Source: Carnegiea gigantea
Lineage: Eukaryota > Streptophyta > Magnoliopsida > Caryophyllales > Cactaceae
Assembly: GCA_029747015.1 (NCBI GenBank)
Contig: JAKOGI010000335.1
Coordinates: forward strand, 549,501 to 613,500
DNA: 64,000 nucleotides
Direction of reading: 5' to 3'
Each line of letters opens with the position of its first letter. Positions within the stretch are counted from its first letter, which is position 1. The notes under the pieces are model-generated. The model ran no database searches. It was given only the letters and a program-made list of their open reading frames with translations, and was not told where the DNA came from. A program made the position numbers and the translations under genes. Below, piece after piece: positions 45,641 through 54,640 of this stretch.

Positions 45641-46187
45641 TCAGACAATAGACAACAGTGACTGGGGAGGTGAAATAATTAAGACACGGTGTGCTGTTGT
45701 AGAGTCCACTAGCTCCCTGGTGCGATCAAAAATGCCACCATGGCTAGCTGGGATGGGCGGAGGAAGATCAGGAAAAGTTATAGAACCCATATAGGGTCCT
45801 CCATTCCCGTCAAACGCCTTGACGCGAGGAACACCTACAGGAGGGGAGGAATGCATAGAAACTGCAAAAGATGGATAAATAGTAGGGGCTATAAATGTTG
45901 TGTGTGGAGGGAAACAGAAATCTACTCTCTCCCCACATAACTGAAAAGACATGATGTTAGCCTGCACATCGATCACCGCCCCCACAGTAGCTAAAAATGG
46001 CCTCCCTAAAATGATGGGGACCTGGGAGCTCTCATCCATATCTATAACAATGAAATAAAATAGGATGATGAACTTACCTACCTGAATTGGAATATCCTCC
46101 AGAATACCTAAAGATTGCCTGATGGAGCAATCTGCTAGGTGAATAGATATAGTTGTGGGTGTCAGGTCCAATAATTTCAGCTTCTTA

Positions 46188-46247
<60 letters not shown>

Positions 46248-46340
46248 CTTTAGACTCACACTAGCTTCAAGATCACATAGGGCTCACTCAATCTGCATAT
46301 CCTCTATGCAGCATGGGATGGAGAAACTACCAGGATCCGG
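45641..46340 (-). pseudogene. Athila-type protease interrupted by a (CT)n expansion
   Basis: Minus-strand reading: IQIE, a stop, ALCDLEASVSLKP, then a (CT)n run, then KKLKLLDLTPTTISIHLAD and ILEDIPIQVGKFIILFYFIV. It ends with VPIILGRPFLATVGAVIDVQ, which is the Athila protease. The active site should read DLGAS; here glycine is glutamate. The 56-bp CT run stands where relatives encode LSL (CTCTCTCTC-type codons). The enzyme is dead. Confidence 0.85.
46191..46247. repeat. (AG)n microsatellite within the protease
   Basis: About 28 AG repeats on the plus strand ((CT)n on the coding strand). It interrupts the protease between SLKP and CKKLKL. Confidence 0.95.
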
Positions 46341-47097
46341 CAGTTTTAATGGTGACTGTTTCTGTAAAATTGCACTGAAGGCTTTTCCAAAGGGAGCCAC
46401 TGAAGCTTCCTCAGGCTCTCTTTTCTTGGAAAGAAGCTTTTCTCAAAACTTTCAGAGAGGCGGGTGCTTCCTTGAGAGCCTCCAAGAAAGGAGCATTGCA
46501 TATATCCTCCTCAGAAAATCTAGGAGTCACGCGAATCTAGGCTCAAGCTTAAATGACTTGGACCATGCCACCCTCTAGGGAAGAGGGTCAGGTGGCTAAT
46601 AAGGGTGGACTAAGGGCGAAGGATTAATCATCCCATTAGAGCTCAAACTCTCCTCTTCCTTCCTCCCCTCTTTTCCTGTAAGATCAGGAACTGAAACTGA
46701 CTCTTGGAGAACTATTACAGGGCTCTCCTCTAAGCCTTCTCCCATCACAAAAAACAGCATTAATGTGACTTATGGGGTTGGTGTCTGGCTAACCTAATAG
46801 ATGCCCCTGAGGCTGAGACAGATGATTGGCCTGCTAAGCTATCTTGGTGATCTGGGCATCCATTGCCTTCTGATGGGATGCCATAGCATCAAACTTAAAG
46901 GTCAATTGATTGATCGACTCGTCAAGAGCTTCATTGGTCTTGGTTTGGGTCACTATGAAACACTCTATAAGACTCTCCAAATAAGATTTGGGTTGAAAAG
47001 GCGGAGGGGGTAGGTTGTAAGGGAGCTCTATATTGGACACCAGGCGGCTGCATAGAACTCTGGGGATGAGGGTTAGGGTTCTTGTATTGATCAACAC
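46341..47097 (-). pseudogene. Athila-type gag, C-terminal part
   Basis: The reading ESLIECFIVTQTKTNEALDE, then LTFKFDAMASHQKAMDAQIT and a Gln-rich SQPQG segment (about 46790-46990), is the typical gag C-terminus that precedes the protease in Athila elements. The region 46341-46790 continues in broken frames (stops and shifts). The N-terminal gag and the 5' LTR are absent; the sequence changes to host DNA at about 47085. Confidence 0.75.
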
Positions 47098-47571
47098 TCA
47101 TTAGCAACTACACGCTAGTATTGATTAATGCCAATCAACAGTACTAATTAGTAATAAGTTACTTATAATAAGTTAAAAAAATAAGTCCTACATGATTTGA
47201 TGCAATTAAATGAAAAAATATCAACATAAAGATAGGAAAGTTACAGGATTGAAATTAAAATAAACCAATCATAATAAGTTGACCTTTTTTTGATATAGTT
47301 TTATTGATGCAAATATGATTTCTCTGACTTTAAAGTTGCTTTATATCTCAAAAGGGAAAACAATCATATTTGCATAAATAAGAGCATATATTACCAGTTG
47401 CCATGCATGTGGTCTAAAAAGGAAGAAAAAAGGTTACTTGCTCTAAGCAGTTATAAACAAAGTGATTAAAGTCCACCATCCCATTTCCCATGCAAATCCT
47501 GTAAATACCTCTTCCACCATTTCCCAGTCCTCCATCCTCAAACTTCCAAAAACCTCCTCCTTTCTCTTCTC

Positions 47572-47590
47572 CCCTATATTCATATATAGG
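47572..47590 (+). promoter_or_regulatory. Likely TATA box of polygalacturonase PG2
   Basis: CCTATATTCATATATAGG lies about 75 bp upstream of the PG2 ATG at 47652. The equivalent place in PG3 (about 52086-52100) reads CTATATTTATATAC on the minus strand, also TATA-like. Confidence 0.55.
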
Positions 47591-47651
47591 AACCTAACAT
47601 CCAAATTCTAACACCCCATCAACACCCCTCCCAAAAAAAAGGCAAAAAAAT

Positions 47652-48117
47652 ATGAGAAACATGTTGACATTCTCATCCCCACCTTTGATAATTTCCTTGA
47701 CCTTAGCAACATTGCTGTTCATTATCACACCCCCAGCAGTTGGAGCCGCCACCATCCATGTGACAAGCCTAGGGGCGACCCCCAATGGGAAGACGGACTC
47801 ATCGAAGGCGTTCTTGTCAGCTTGGAACTCGGCCTGTGGCTCGATGGACGCCTCCGCCATCACCGTCCCTGAGGGACAGTTTTTGATGAAGACTGCTCTC
47901 AAGTTTAATGGCCAAAGTTGCAAGAGCGGTGGTGTTATTTCGATATTAAGGGCACCATAGTGGGGCCTTCTGACTTCAAGGCCCTTGGAAACACTGAGAC
48001 GTGGTTGCCTTTGATTGTGTCACTGGAGTTTCCGTCTCCGACTTGACTTTTGATGCTAAGGGTGCTAGTTTGTTGGCCTGTAAGAGGTCCGGGAATGGTT
48101 GTCCCTCCGATGCTACG
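47652..48117 (+). pseudogene. Polygalacturonase PG2, first exon (frameshifted)
   Basis: It starts with a signal peptide: MRNMLTFSSPPLIISL followed by TLATLLFIITPPAVGA. The mature N-terminus follows, with GATPNGKTDSSKAFLSAWNSAC (split by me at family landmarks: GATPNGKTDS and AFLSAWNSAC). Then come TVPEGQFLMKTALKFNGQSC and, in shifted frames, GTIVGPSDFKALGNTETW. One base is lost near 47937 and another frame change lies near 48005, so the ORF ends at 47960. The exon ends ACG|GTAAG at 48117. The protein would have been secreted to the wall. Confidence 0.85.
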
Positions 48118-48811
48118 GTAAGATATTAATCACCTCTTTTCAAGTAAAAAAAAAAAAAATGATTATGATTTGGATGATGCAATTAAATATCAAGTCTCAG
48201 TCAAAACAACTTGTCTTGACTGATCGAGCTAAACTATTCCTAAGTTAACTACTAACTAATTAACTAACACATTCTCACTTTTACCCTATCAAAGTCTTCC
48301 TTCCTTTTCTTTTAGAAGTTTCGGTCTAACCTCCCAGTACCAGCAGCTAATAGTTTTAAAGGCTTTCTTCTATGACAAGTAACATCAAATAAGTTCATTT
48401 CAATATATGTAATTCATAAATGACGATAGCATTGCACGCCATGTGATCAGTTGAAGTTGATTCCACCAAACCCCATTCCAAATGATAATTAAGTTCATTG
48501 GGTATGAACGATGTCAATCCCAAATATTTGTTTTGTGAATCAACTTCCGTGATAATTAACTAATGTTGGAAAGTAATAAAACATCCTTAAATATAAGTGT
48601 GCTTATGAGTTATTTGGACTTTCAACTAGCAACTTTTAAAGTGTAGCTTGAGTTATATTGATCAGTAGTTGAGCCATATGGTTACACGACATGCAACACA
48701 ACTTATGGAGATATCATGTACAACATTATTGATTGCTATACTCTCTCAAGTATCATTATACTGATCAATTGCTAAAACAACATTGTTGGATGTTTTCATG
48801 TTTGTATACAG

Positions 48812-49101
48812 ACACTAAGGTTCACAAACTCTATGAACATAGTGATCAATGGAATAACATCAATAAACAACCAATTGTACCACATTGTGATTGATGGATG
48901 CAAAAATGTCAATGTGCAAGGTGTAAAGGTTTTTGCTTCTGGATACAGTCCCAATACTGATGGCATTGAAGTTGAAAGTTCGCGAGGGATTACAATCTTA
49001 AGCTCTAACATTGGCACCGACAATAATTGTGTCTCCATTGGTGAAGGGACTACCAACTTGTGGATCGAGGACATGAAGTGTGGTCCAGGTCATGGCATCA
49101 A
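48812..49101 (+). pseudogene. Polygalacturonase PG2, second exon (paired aspartates lost)
   Basis: It opens after CAG at 48809-48811 and ends GGCATCAA|GTATAC. It keeps SPNTDGIEVESS (motif I) and GPGHGIK (catalytic histidine). The GDD motif, whose aspartates are catalytic, reads GTDNNC instead of GIGDDC, so the enzyme would be inactive even if spliced. The same exon in PG3 keeps GDDC. Confidence 0.88.
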
Positions 49102-49210
49102 GTATACATTTGAACCTTGGTTTCAGTTTATCTCGAAATTAAATCATCATATAAAGTTGAATATGTAAAATATTTGTGTATCTAAGGAGACGTTCTTTTA
49201 ATCAATGTAG

Positions 49211-49443
49211 GCATTGGAAGCCTAAGAAAACAAGCAAATGCGGCAGGAATGCAAAACATTACAGTCAAGACCGCAACCTTTACTAGTACCAATGATGGAG
49301 TACGAATTAAGTCGTGGGGTAGGCCAAGCAATGGATTTGTGAGGAATGTTCTCTTTGAGCATATTATAATGGTGAATGCTAAGAATCCCATCATTATCAA
49401 CCAGAATTACTGTCGTGATAGCAATGGTTGTCTTGGAAAGATG
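49211..49443 (+). pseudogene. Polygalacturonase PG2, third exon
   Basis: The reading IGSLRKQANAAGMQNITVK, then VRIKSWGRPSNGFVRNVLF and NPIIINQNY keeps the RIK motif. At the acceptor the text is TAGGCATTGG where the family phase wants TAG|CATTGG, so one extra G probably shifts the frame. At the 3' end there is no GT donor after CLGKM (AAAGATGAAAG). The same place in PG3 lacks GT too. Confidence 0.82.
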
Positions 49444-49544
49444 AAAGACATAATTGATTTTCAAGATTCTATCTAATCAGATTCAATTAAAATTTTACTT
49501 CTTTATAATTTCTAATGATGGCATACACTCCAACATATCCTATT

Positions 49545-49770
49545 TAAATAGGACTTTGGAGTAAAAATTAACGGTGTAACACATCAAGATATACATGGAT
49601 CTTCGGCTACACCAGTTGCTGTTAAATTTCATTGCGGCCCAAAATACCATTGCAGAGATATAAAGCTTGAAGATAAAAAACTCACTTACAAAAATCAAAC
49701 AACCCAGTCATCTTGTGTTAATGCAGATGGATCAGCCAATGGTGTAATTTATCCAAAATGTTGCTTCTGA
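49545..49770 (+). pseudogene. Polygalacturonase PG2, last exon
   Basis: It opens near AAATAG|GACTTTGG and reads GVKINGVTHQDIHGSSATPV, then AVKFHCGPKYHCRDIKLED, ending CCF and TGA (49768-49770). It is open throughout. Its partner in PG3 has an internal stop. Confidence 0.8.
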
Positions 49771-49830
49771 TTGTTAGATACTTCATATCCGAGATTAGTT
49801 ATAGCCTACCATTCCTAATTATTTTACACT

Positions 49831-49874
49831 TCATATCCAAAATTGTGGGATACTTCATAAATAAAGGTAAAGAG
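49831..49874. other. Loop of the inverted duplication
   Basis: Forty-four bases separate the arms. The loop repeats text found just inside the arms (TCATATCC and TTGTGGGATACTTC), suggesting local rearrangement at the joint. There are no transposon ends here. Confidence 0.8.
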
Positions 49875-49947
49875 AGTGTAAAATAATTAGGAATGGTAGG
49901 CTATAAGTAATTTTGGATACGAAATATCCCACAATCAAAAGCAACAA

Positions 49948-50150
49948 TTTGGATAAATTACACTGTTGGTTGATCCATCAGCATTAGTACAAGATGATTA
50001 GGATGCTTGATTCTTGTAAGTGAGTTTTACATCTTCAAGCTTTATATCTTTGCAATGGTATTTTGGGCTGCAACCAAATTTAACAACAGCTGGTGTAGCC
50101 GATGATCCATGTATATCTTGATATGTTACACCGCTAATGTTTACTCCATA
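49948..50150 (-). pseudogene. Polygalacturonase PG3, last exon with premature stop
   Basis: Minus-strand reading GVNISGVTYQDIHGSSATPA, VVKFGCSPKYHCKDIKLED, LTYKNQAS then TAA, then SSCTNADGSTNSVIYPNCCF. The TAA (around 50000) removes the last 20 or so residues. It lies tail-to-tail with PG2, whose last exon has no stop there. Confidence 0.82.
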
Positions 50151-50261
50151 ATCCTATTTAAATAGGATGTGTTGAGTGTATGCTATCATTAGAAATTATA
50201 AAAAGAAGTAAAAATTTAATTGAATCTGATTAGATAGAATCTCAAATATCAATTATTTATC

Positions 50262-50497
50262 TTTCCAGGACAACCCCTACTGTGAGGATAATAATTCTGG
50301 TCGACAATGAAAGGATTCTTTGCATTCACCATTATAATATGTTCAAAGAGATCATTTCCCACAAATACATTGCTTGGCCTATCCCACGACTTAATTCCTA
50401 CTCCATTGTAGGTGCGAGTAAAGGTTGCGGTCTTGACTGTAATGTTTTGTACTCCTGCCTCATTTACTTCTTTTCTTAGGCCTCCAATGTTACATTG
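50262..50497 (-). pseudogene. Polygalacturonase PG3, third exon (RIK motif lost)
   Basis: The reading IGGLRKEVNEAGVQNITVKT, then VGIKSWDRPSNVFV then NPFIVDQNYYPHSRGCPGK. The RIK motif has become GIK (arginine to glycine), while PG2 keeps RIK. The splice acceptor reads GTAACATTGG, not GTAGCATTGG, so AG is lost. After PGK the text AAGATAAAT lacks a GT donor, as in PG2. Confidence 0.85.
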
Positions 50498-50597
50498 ATT
50501 AAAAGAACGTCTCGTTATGTACACCAATACTTTACATATTTAACTTTACATGATGATTTAATTTCGAGATAAAATGAAACCAAGTATCAAACACATA

Positions 50598-50886
50598 CCT
50601 AATGCCATGACCTGAACCACACTTCATGTCCTTGATCCACAAGTTGGTAGTCCCTTCACCAATGGAGACACAATCATCACCGATGCCAATGTTAGTGCTT
50701 AAGATTGTGACCCCCATCGAACTTTCGACATGAATGCCATCAGTATTGGGACTAGATCCAGAAGCAGAAACCTTTACGCCTTGCACCTTGACATTCTTGC
50801 ATCCATCAATCACAATGTGGTAAAATTGGCTGTTTATTGATGTTACTCCATTGATCACTATGTTCATAGAGTTTGTGAGCCTCAGT
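50598..50886 (-). pseudogene. Polygalacturonase PG3, second exon with intact catalytic motifs
   Basis: Minus-strand reading LRLTNSMNIVINGVTSINSQ, then SSPNTDGIHVESS, IGIGDDCVSIGEG and GSGHGIR. The NTDG, GDD and HGI motifs are all present. The exon ends GGCATTAG|GTATG, a good donor. The equivalent PG2 exon has lost GDD. Confidence 0.87.
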
Positions 50887-51585
50887 GTCTGCATACAAAC
50901 TTGAATACATCTAACAATTTTGTTTTAGCAATTGATTAGTACAATGATACTTGAGAGAGTATTGTAATCAATAATGTTGTATATGATATCTCCATAAGTT
51001 GTGTCGCATGTCGTGCAACCATATGGCTCAACTACTGATCAATGTAACTAAAGATCCACTTTAAAAGTCACTAACTGAAAGTCCAAATAACTCATAAGCA
51101 CACTTATATTTAAGAATGTTTTATTACTTTCCAACCTTACTTAATTATCACAGAAGTTGATTCACAAAACAAATATATGTGATTGACATCATTCGTACCC
51201 AACAAACTAAATTATCATTTGGAATGGGGTTTGGTGGAGTCAACTTCAACTGATCACACGGCATGCAATGCTATCGTCATTTATGAACTACATATATTGA
51301 AATGAACTTATTTGACATTACTTGTCCTAGAAGAAAGTCTTTAAAACTATTAGCTACCAGTATTGGGAGGTTGGACTGAAACTTCTAAAAGAAAAGGAAG
51401 GAAGACTTTGGTGAGGTAAAAGTGAGAATGTGTTAGTTAATTAGTTAGTAGTCGACTTAGGAATAGTTTAGCTCGATCAATCAAGCAAGTTGTTTTGACT
51501 GACATTTGACATTTGATTATGTCATTCAAGTCATAAGGTTTTTTTATCTTTTTTCACTTGAAAAGAGGTAATTAATGTCTTATCG

Positions 51586-52007
51586 TAGCACCGGAGAGCT
51601 AACCATTCGCGGACCTCTTACAAGACCACAAACTCCAGTGACACCATCAAAGGCAAACCACGTCTCGACGTTTCCGAGGGCGTTGAAGTTAGAAGGACCC
51701 ACTATGGTGCTCTTAAAATCAAACGTAACACCACTACACTTGCAACTTTGGCCATTAAACTTGAGAGCAGTCTTCAACAAAAACTGTCCCTCAAGGACGG
51801 TGATGGTAGAGAAGTCCGCCAAGCCACAGGCAGAGTTCCAGGCAAGCATGCCTTCGACGAGTCTGTCTTCCCATTGGGGGTCGCCCTTAGGCTTGTCACA
51901 TTGATGGTGGTGGCTCCAGCTGCTGGGGGTGTGATAATGAATAGCAATGTTGCTAAGGTCATGGAAATTATCAAAGGTGGTGATGAGAATGTCAATATGT
52001 TTCTCAT
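51586..52007 (-). pseudogene. Polygalacturonase PG3, first exon (frameshifted)
   Basis: It starts MRNILTFSSPPLIISMTLAT with the same signal peptide as PG2, then TPNGKTDSSKACLPG in one frame. AWNSACGLADFSTITVLEGQ and LKFNGQSCKCSGVTFDF follow in another, so a frameshift lies near 51845. The part FNALGNVETWFAFDGVTGV, where PG2 is frameshifted, is open here. The exon's 3' end reads less clearly (about 51586). Confidence 0.83.
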
Positions 52008-52588
52008 ATTCCTTTCCCTTTTGTTTTTTTGGGGGGGGGGGGGTGAGGGTGTTGATGGGGGTGTTAGAATTTGGATATTAGGTTCCTGTATATAAATATA
52101 GGGGATATGAGAAAGGAGGAGGTTTTTGGAAGTTTGAGAAGGGAGGAGTTGGAAATGGTGGAAGGGGTAATTGTAGGATTTGCATGGGAAATGGGATGGT
52201 GGACTTCAATCACTTTGTTTATAACTACTTGGAGCAAGCAACCTTTTTTCTTCCTTTTTGGACCACATGCATGGCAACTGGTAATATATGCTCTTATTTA
52301 TGCAAATATGATTGTTTTCCCTTTTGAGATATAAAGCAACTTTACAGTTAGAGAAATCATATTTGCATCAATAAAACTACATCAAAAGACAGTCGGCTTA
52401 TTATGTTTGGTTTATTTTAATTTCAATAATGTAACCTTCCTATCTTTATGTTGATATTTTTTCATTTAGTTGCATCAAATCATGTAGGACTTGTTTTTTC
52501 AACGTATTATAAGTAACTTATTGCTAATTAGTACTATTGATTAGTATTGATCAATACTAGCATGTTATTGCCGATGAGTGTTGATCAG
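52008..52588 (-). promoter_or_regulatory. Duplicated upstream region of PG3
   Basis: A T7-G13 homopolymer pair (52024-52043) lies just upstream of the ATG, where PG2 has a C/A-rich leader. A TATA-like box sits near 52086-52100. The remainder matches the PG2 upstream region (47089-47651) in reverse. Confidence 0.5.
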
Positions 52589-52918
52589 GACTAAAATCGT
52601 GAGTATAAAATATAACTAAATGCTGATCAATTTTCATTGGCCCTAATTAGTGTTGAATATTAATGATAAATACTTGTGATAAATTGAAAAAAATAGGTCC
52701 TAATGTCTGTTATATTAGCGAACTTAGAATATTAGTTTTTTTTTTAGAATATTGGTTGTCAAAATTAGTGTAAGTTTGTCTTTGATTTTGACACCGAGAA
52801 TATTCTTAAAATTTTATTAGCTAAAATCAAGAATGCTCATATTTATCTGACATAGGAAAAAGGTTAATGCATACAAAATTTTAAAAAATGTACCTAATAA
52901 ATAGATCCCTAGTCAAAT
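52589..52918. other. AT-rich DNA, no gene seen
   Basis: No ORF, RNA gene or repeat was recognised between the inverted repeat and the SINE. Confidence 0.5.
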
Positions 52919-52928
52919 TATTACTAGA

Positions 52929-53093
52929 TAGCTTTTTTTTTTTTTTTTTGGGTCTAAGGTCTCAAAGTCGAGCTACTGACGCACAAAGTGGTATAACTCT
53001 CCCATCATATATTTTTTTCTATTCATAACACTCGAATCGAAGATTTTACTTCAAAAAGTTAATTATCAAATTATTTGAACTAACGTGTATTGA
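52929..53093 (-). mobile_element. tRNA-derived SINE with a perfect 10-bp target duplication
   Basis: On the minus strand the element opens with a degraded A-box-like stretch (GTTAGTTCAAATAATTTG), has a B-box-like TTCGATTCGAG, and ends with a poly(A) tail (poly-T on the plus strand at 52931-52949). TATTACTAGA flanks it on both sides (52919-52928 and 53094-53103). A poly(A) tail plus a perfect 10-bp duplication is the signature of LINE-driven insertion. Confidence 0.75.
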
Positions 53094-53103
53094 TATTACT
53101 AGA

Positions 53104-54529
53104 ATGCCTTTTTTTTTAATTCATAGGCCTTGTTACATTAAAAGAAATTTCTTACACCTCTATATCTGAACCTACGACATAAATATTGAGCCTAACCCAA
53201 TCGTTACTCCCTTGTCCTTCTTATGATTTTTAATTTTCCAAATGATAAAGTATACCCATTTTAAGAAAGTTAAATATTAGCTAACAGGACATTAGTTTAG
53301 TGAAAACAATGCAAAATTATTGATCAGCTATACGTATAATCACTATATCAGAAAATTGTTTTGAGATAAAATTAGTCATTATCAAATAGGAAGATGGAAA
53401 TGGAAGACGGAGGGAATACACATCACCATTTATTCTGTCAAACTATGATTTTTCAAATCTAGCTACGCTATGCTATGCATGTGGCAATAGCATGTGGCGA
53501 TAGCATGTTTAAAGGATAGGACTCATGTTAACCGTGTCGCCTTCACAATGTTGAATTCTAATAAATTAAGTTGAATAACAAAATTGTCACTGGTGTAGCC
53601 TTATGCATCATCGATTAGTACTTTAGAAAGATGGAGGACTTTGTGGTAGTTCTAGTAATAATAAGTCTTATATAAGATTGTTATGTATAGATATATATTA
53701 TAATGATATAGATATTTCTGTGTTACTGTTATTAATAGTATGGATGATTAATAGTGCATTTAGGGATAAGTATCACAAAAGTCATTCATAAATGAATTAT
53801 TAATCATCCTAAATTTAAAAGTTAGTATAAAATATATTATTAATTATCTCAAAACATTTTACAAGTCACCTTCAAATAAATTCTTCTCGTAATAATACTT
53901 TTGTAGACGATATTATCAAAAAATTTGTGTTCTAATAATTATTTCCTCCAGTTAAAAAAGATAGCCTACACCAGATTTACAGGTCTACAATACAAAGAAG
54001 AAAATAATGGATCTGTGGATCTCTTTCCCATACTATACTTTTGAAAGACAGCAATTTACGTGAGAAGATGAACGCTCAGTATGTACCAAGTTAGGTTTCG
54101 TAAAGTTAGAATTTTAGTTTTGTAAGGAAGATTATATTTGTTTTGTTCGAATTTATATTATAGATGCAGGATGGCTCCCCAATTTTTAATGAAATTATTG
54201 CTTTCTTTCCTGCAAAAAAGGATAATTTAATTGTATACAACGTAAATTGGTTTAAAATTAAGTCCTTTCTTCTTCCTTTATCACTAACACTAGAAGTTTC
54301 CTATGATCCAATCTCTAAAATTATTGAAAACAATATATCAAATTTCTCTCTTTGAAAACTTTTATTAACTAGATGAGAGAATCATTATTTCGTGATAGAG
54401 GAAACATTAAAAATTAGATTTGACAATTATTTCAAAAATCGACATATATATTTAACCGTATAAATAATATTTAATTGAATATATTGCTATTCAATGTTCT
54501 AGGTAACACATTTACAAGCCGAGTACCAA
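53104..54529. other. AT-rich DNA, no gene seen
   Basis: Only short accidental ORFs occur (for example 54164-54355, no known motif). A poly-T start and GAACCTACGACATAAATATTGAGCC near 53110-53200 weakly resemble another reverse SINE, but no target duplication was found. Confidence 0.5.
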
Positions 54530-54640
54530 TGAGGTTTTGGTCTAATGATTAACACTGAAGTACTAGATAAATTAGATCACCTGTTTAAATTTTCCATCCT
54601 TATTGTATTGTATTGTCCTTTGTAACTTATTTGGACCAAA
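54530..54640 (+). mobile_element. Possible second SINE fragment
   Basis: GGTCTAATGATTAACAC resembles a tRNA-type A box, and a later weak B-box-like run precedes TATTGTATTGTATTGTCCTTTG, similar to the 3' end of Au-type plant SINEs. There is no clear duplication. Confidence 0.3.

Larger units (their letters stand above)
42391..47085 (-). mobile_element. Deleted Athila-type gypsy element (minus strand)
   Basis: One LTR (42391-43726), a non-coding stretch, a protease (45641-46330) and the end of gag (46750-47097) are present in minus orientation. RT, RNase H, integrase and the second LTR are missing. The order fits Athila. The element ends abruptly at about 47085, where the polygalacturonase inverted repeat begins. 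Confidence 0.8.
47089..49830 (+). repeat. Left arm of the 5.5-kb polygalacturonase inverted duplication
   Basis: This arm is the reverse complement of 49875-52588, with gaps and substitutions. Homology starts at TGATCAACACTCAT near 47089 (partner at about 52575-52588) and continues through promoter, exons and introns to TTACACT at 49830, 44 bp from the other arm. The left end coincides with the deleted Athila-type element, so the arm may once have been longer. Confidence 0.9.
49875..52588 (-). repeat. Right arm of the 5.5-kb polygalacturonase inverted duplication
   Basis: This is the reverse complement partner of 47089-49830. The match includes introns and about 550 bp upstream of the start codon, so the duplication covered a whole gene with its promoter. 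It ends near 52588, beyond which the DNA is not seen elsewhere in the window. Confidence 0.9.

Noticed and set aside
46153..46578. Plus-strand ORF with a long Arg-Glu repeat
   Set aside because: It is the antisense of the Athila-type protease across the (AG)n tract.
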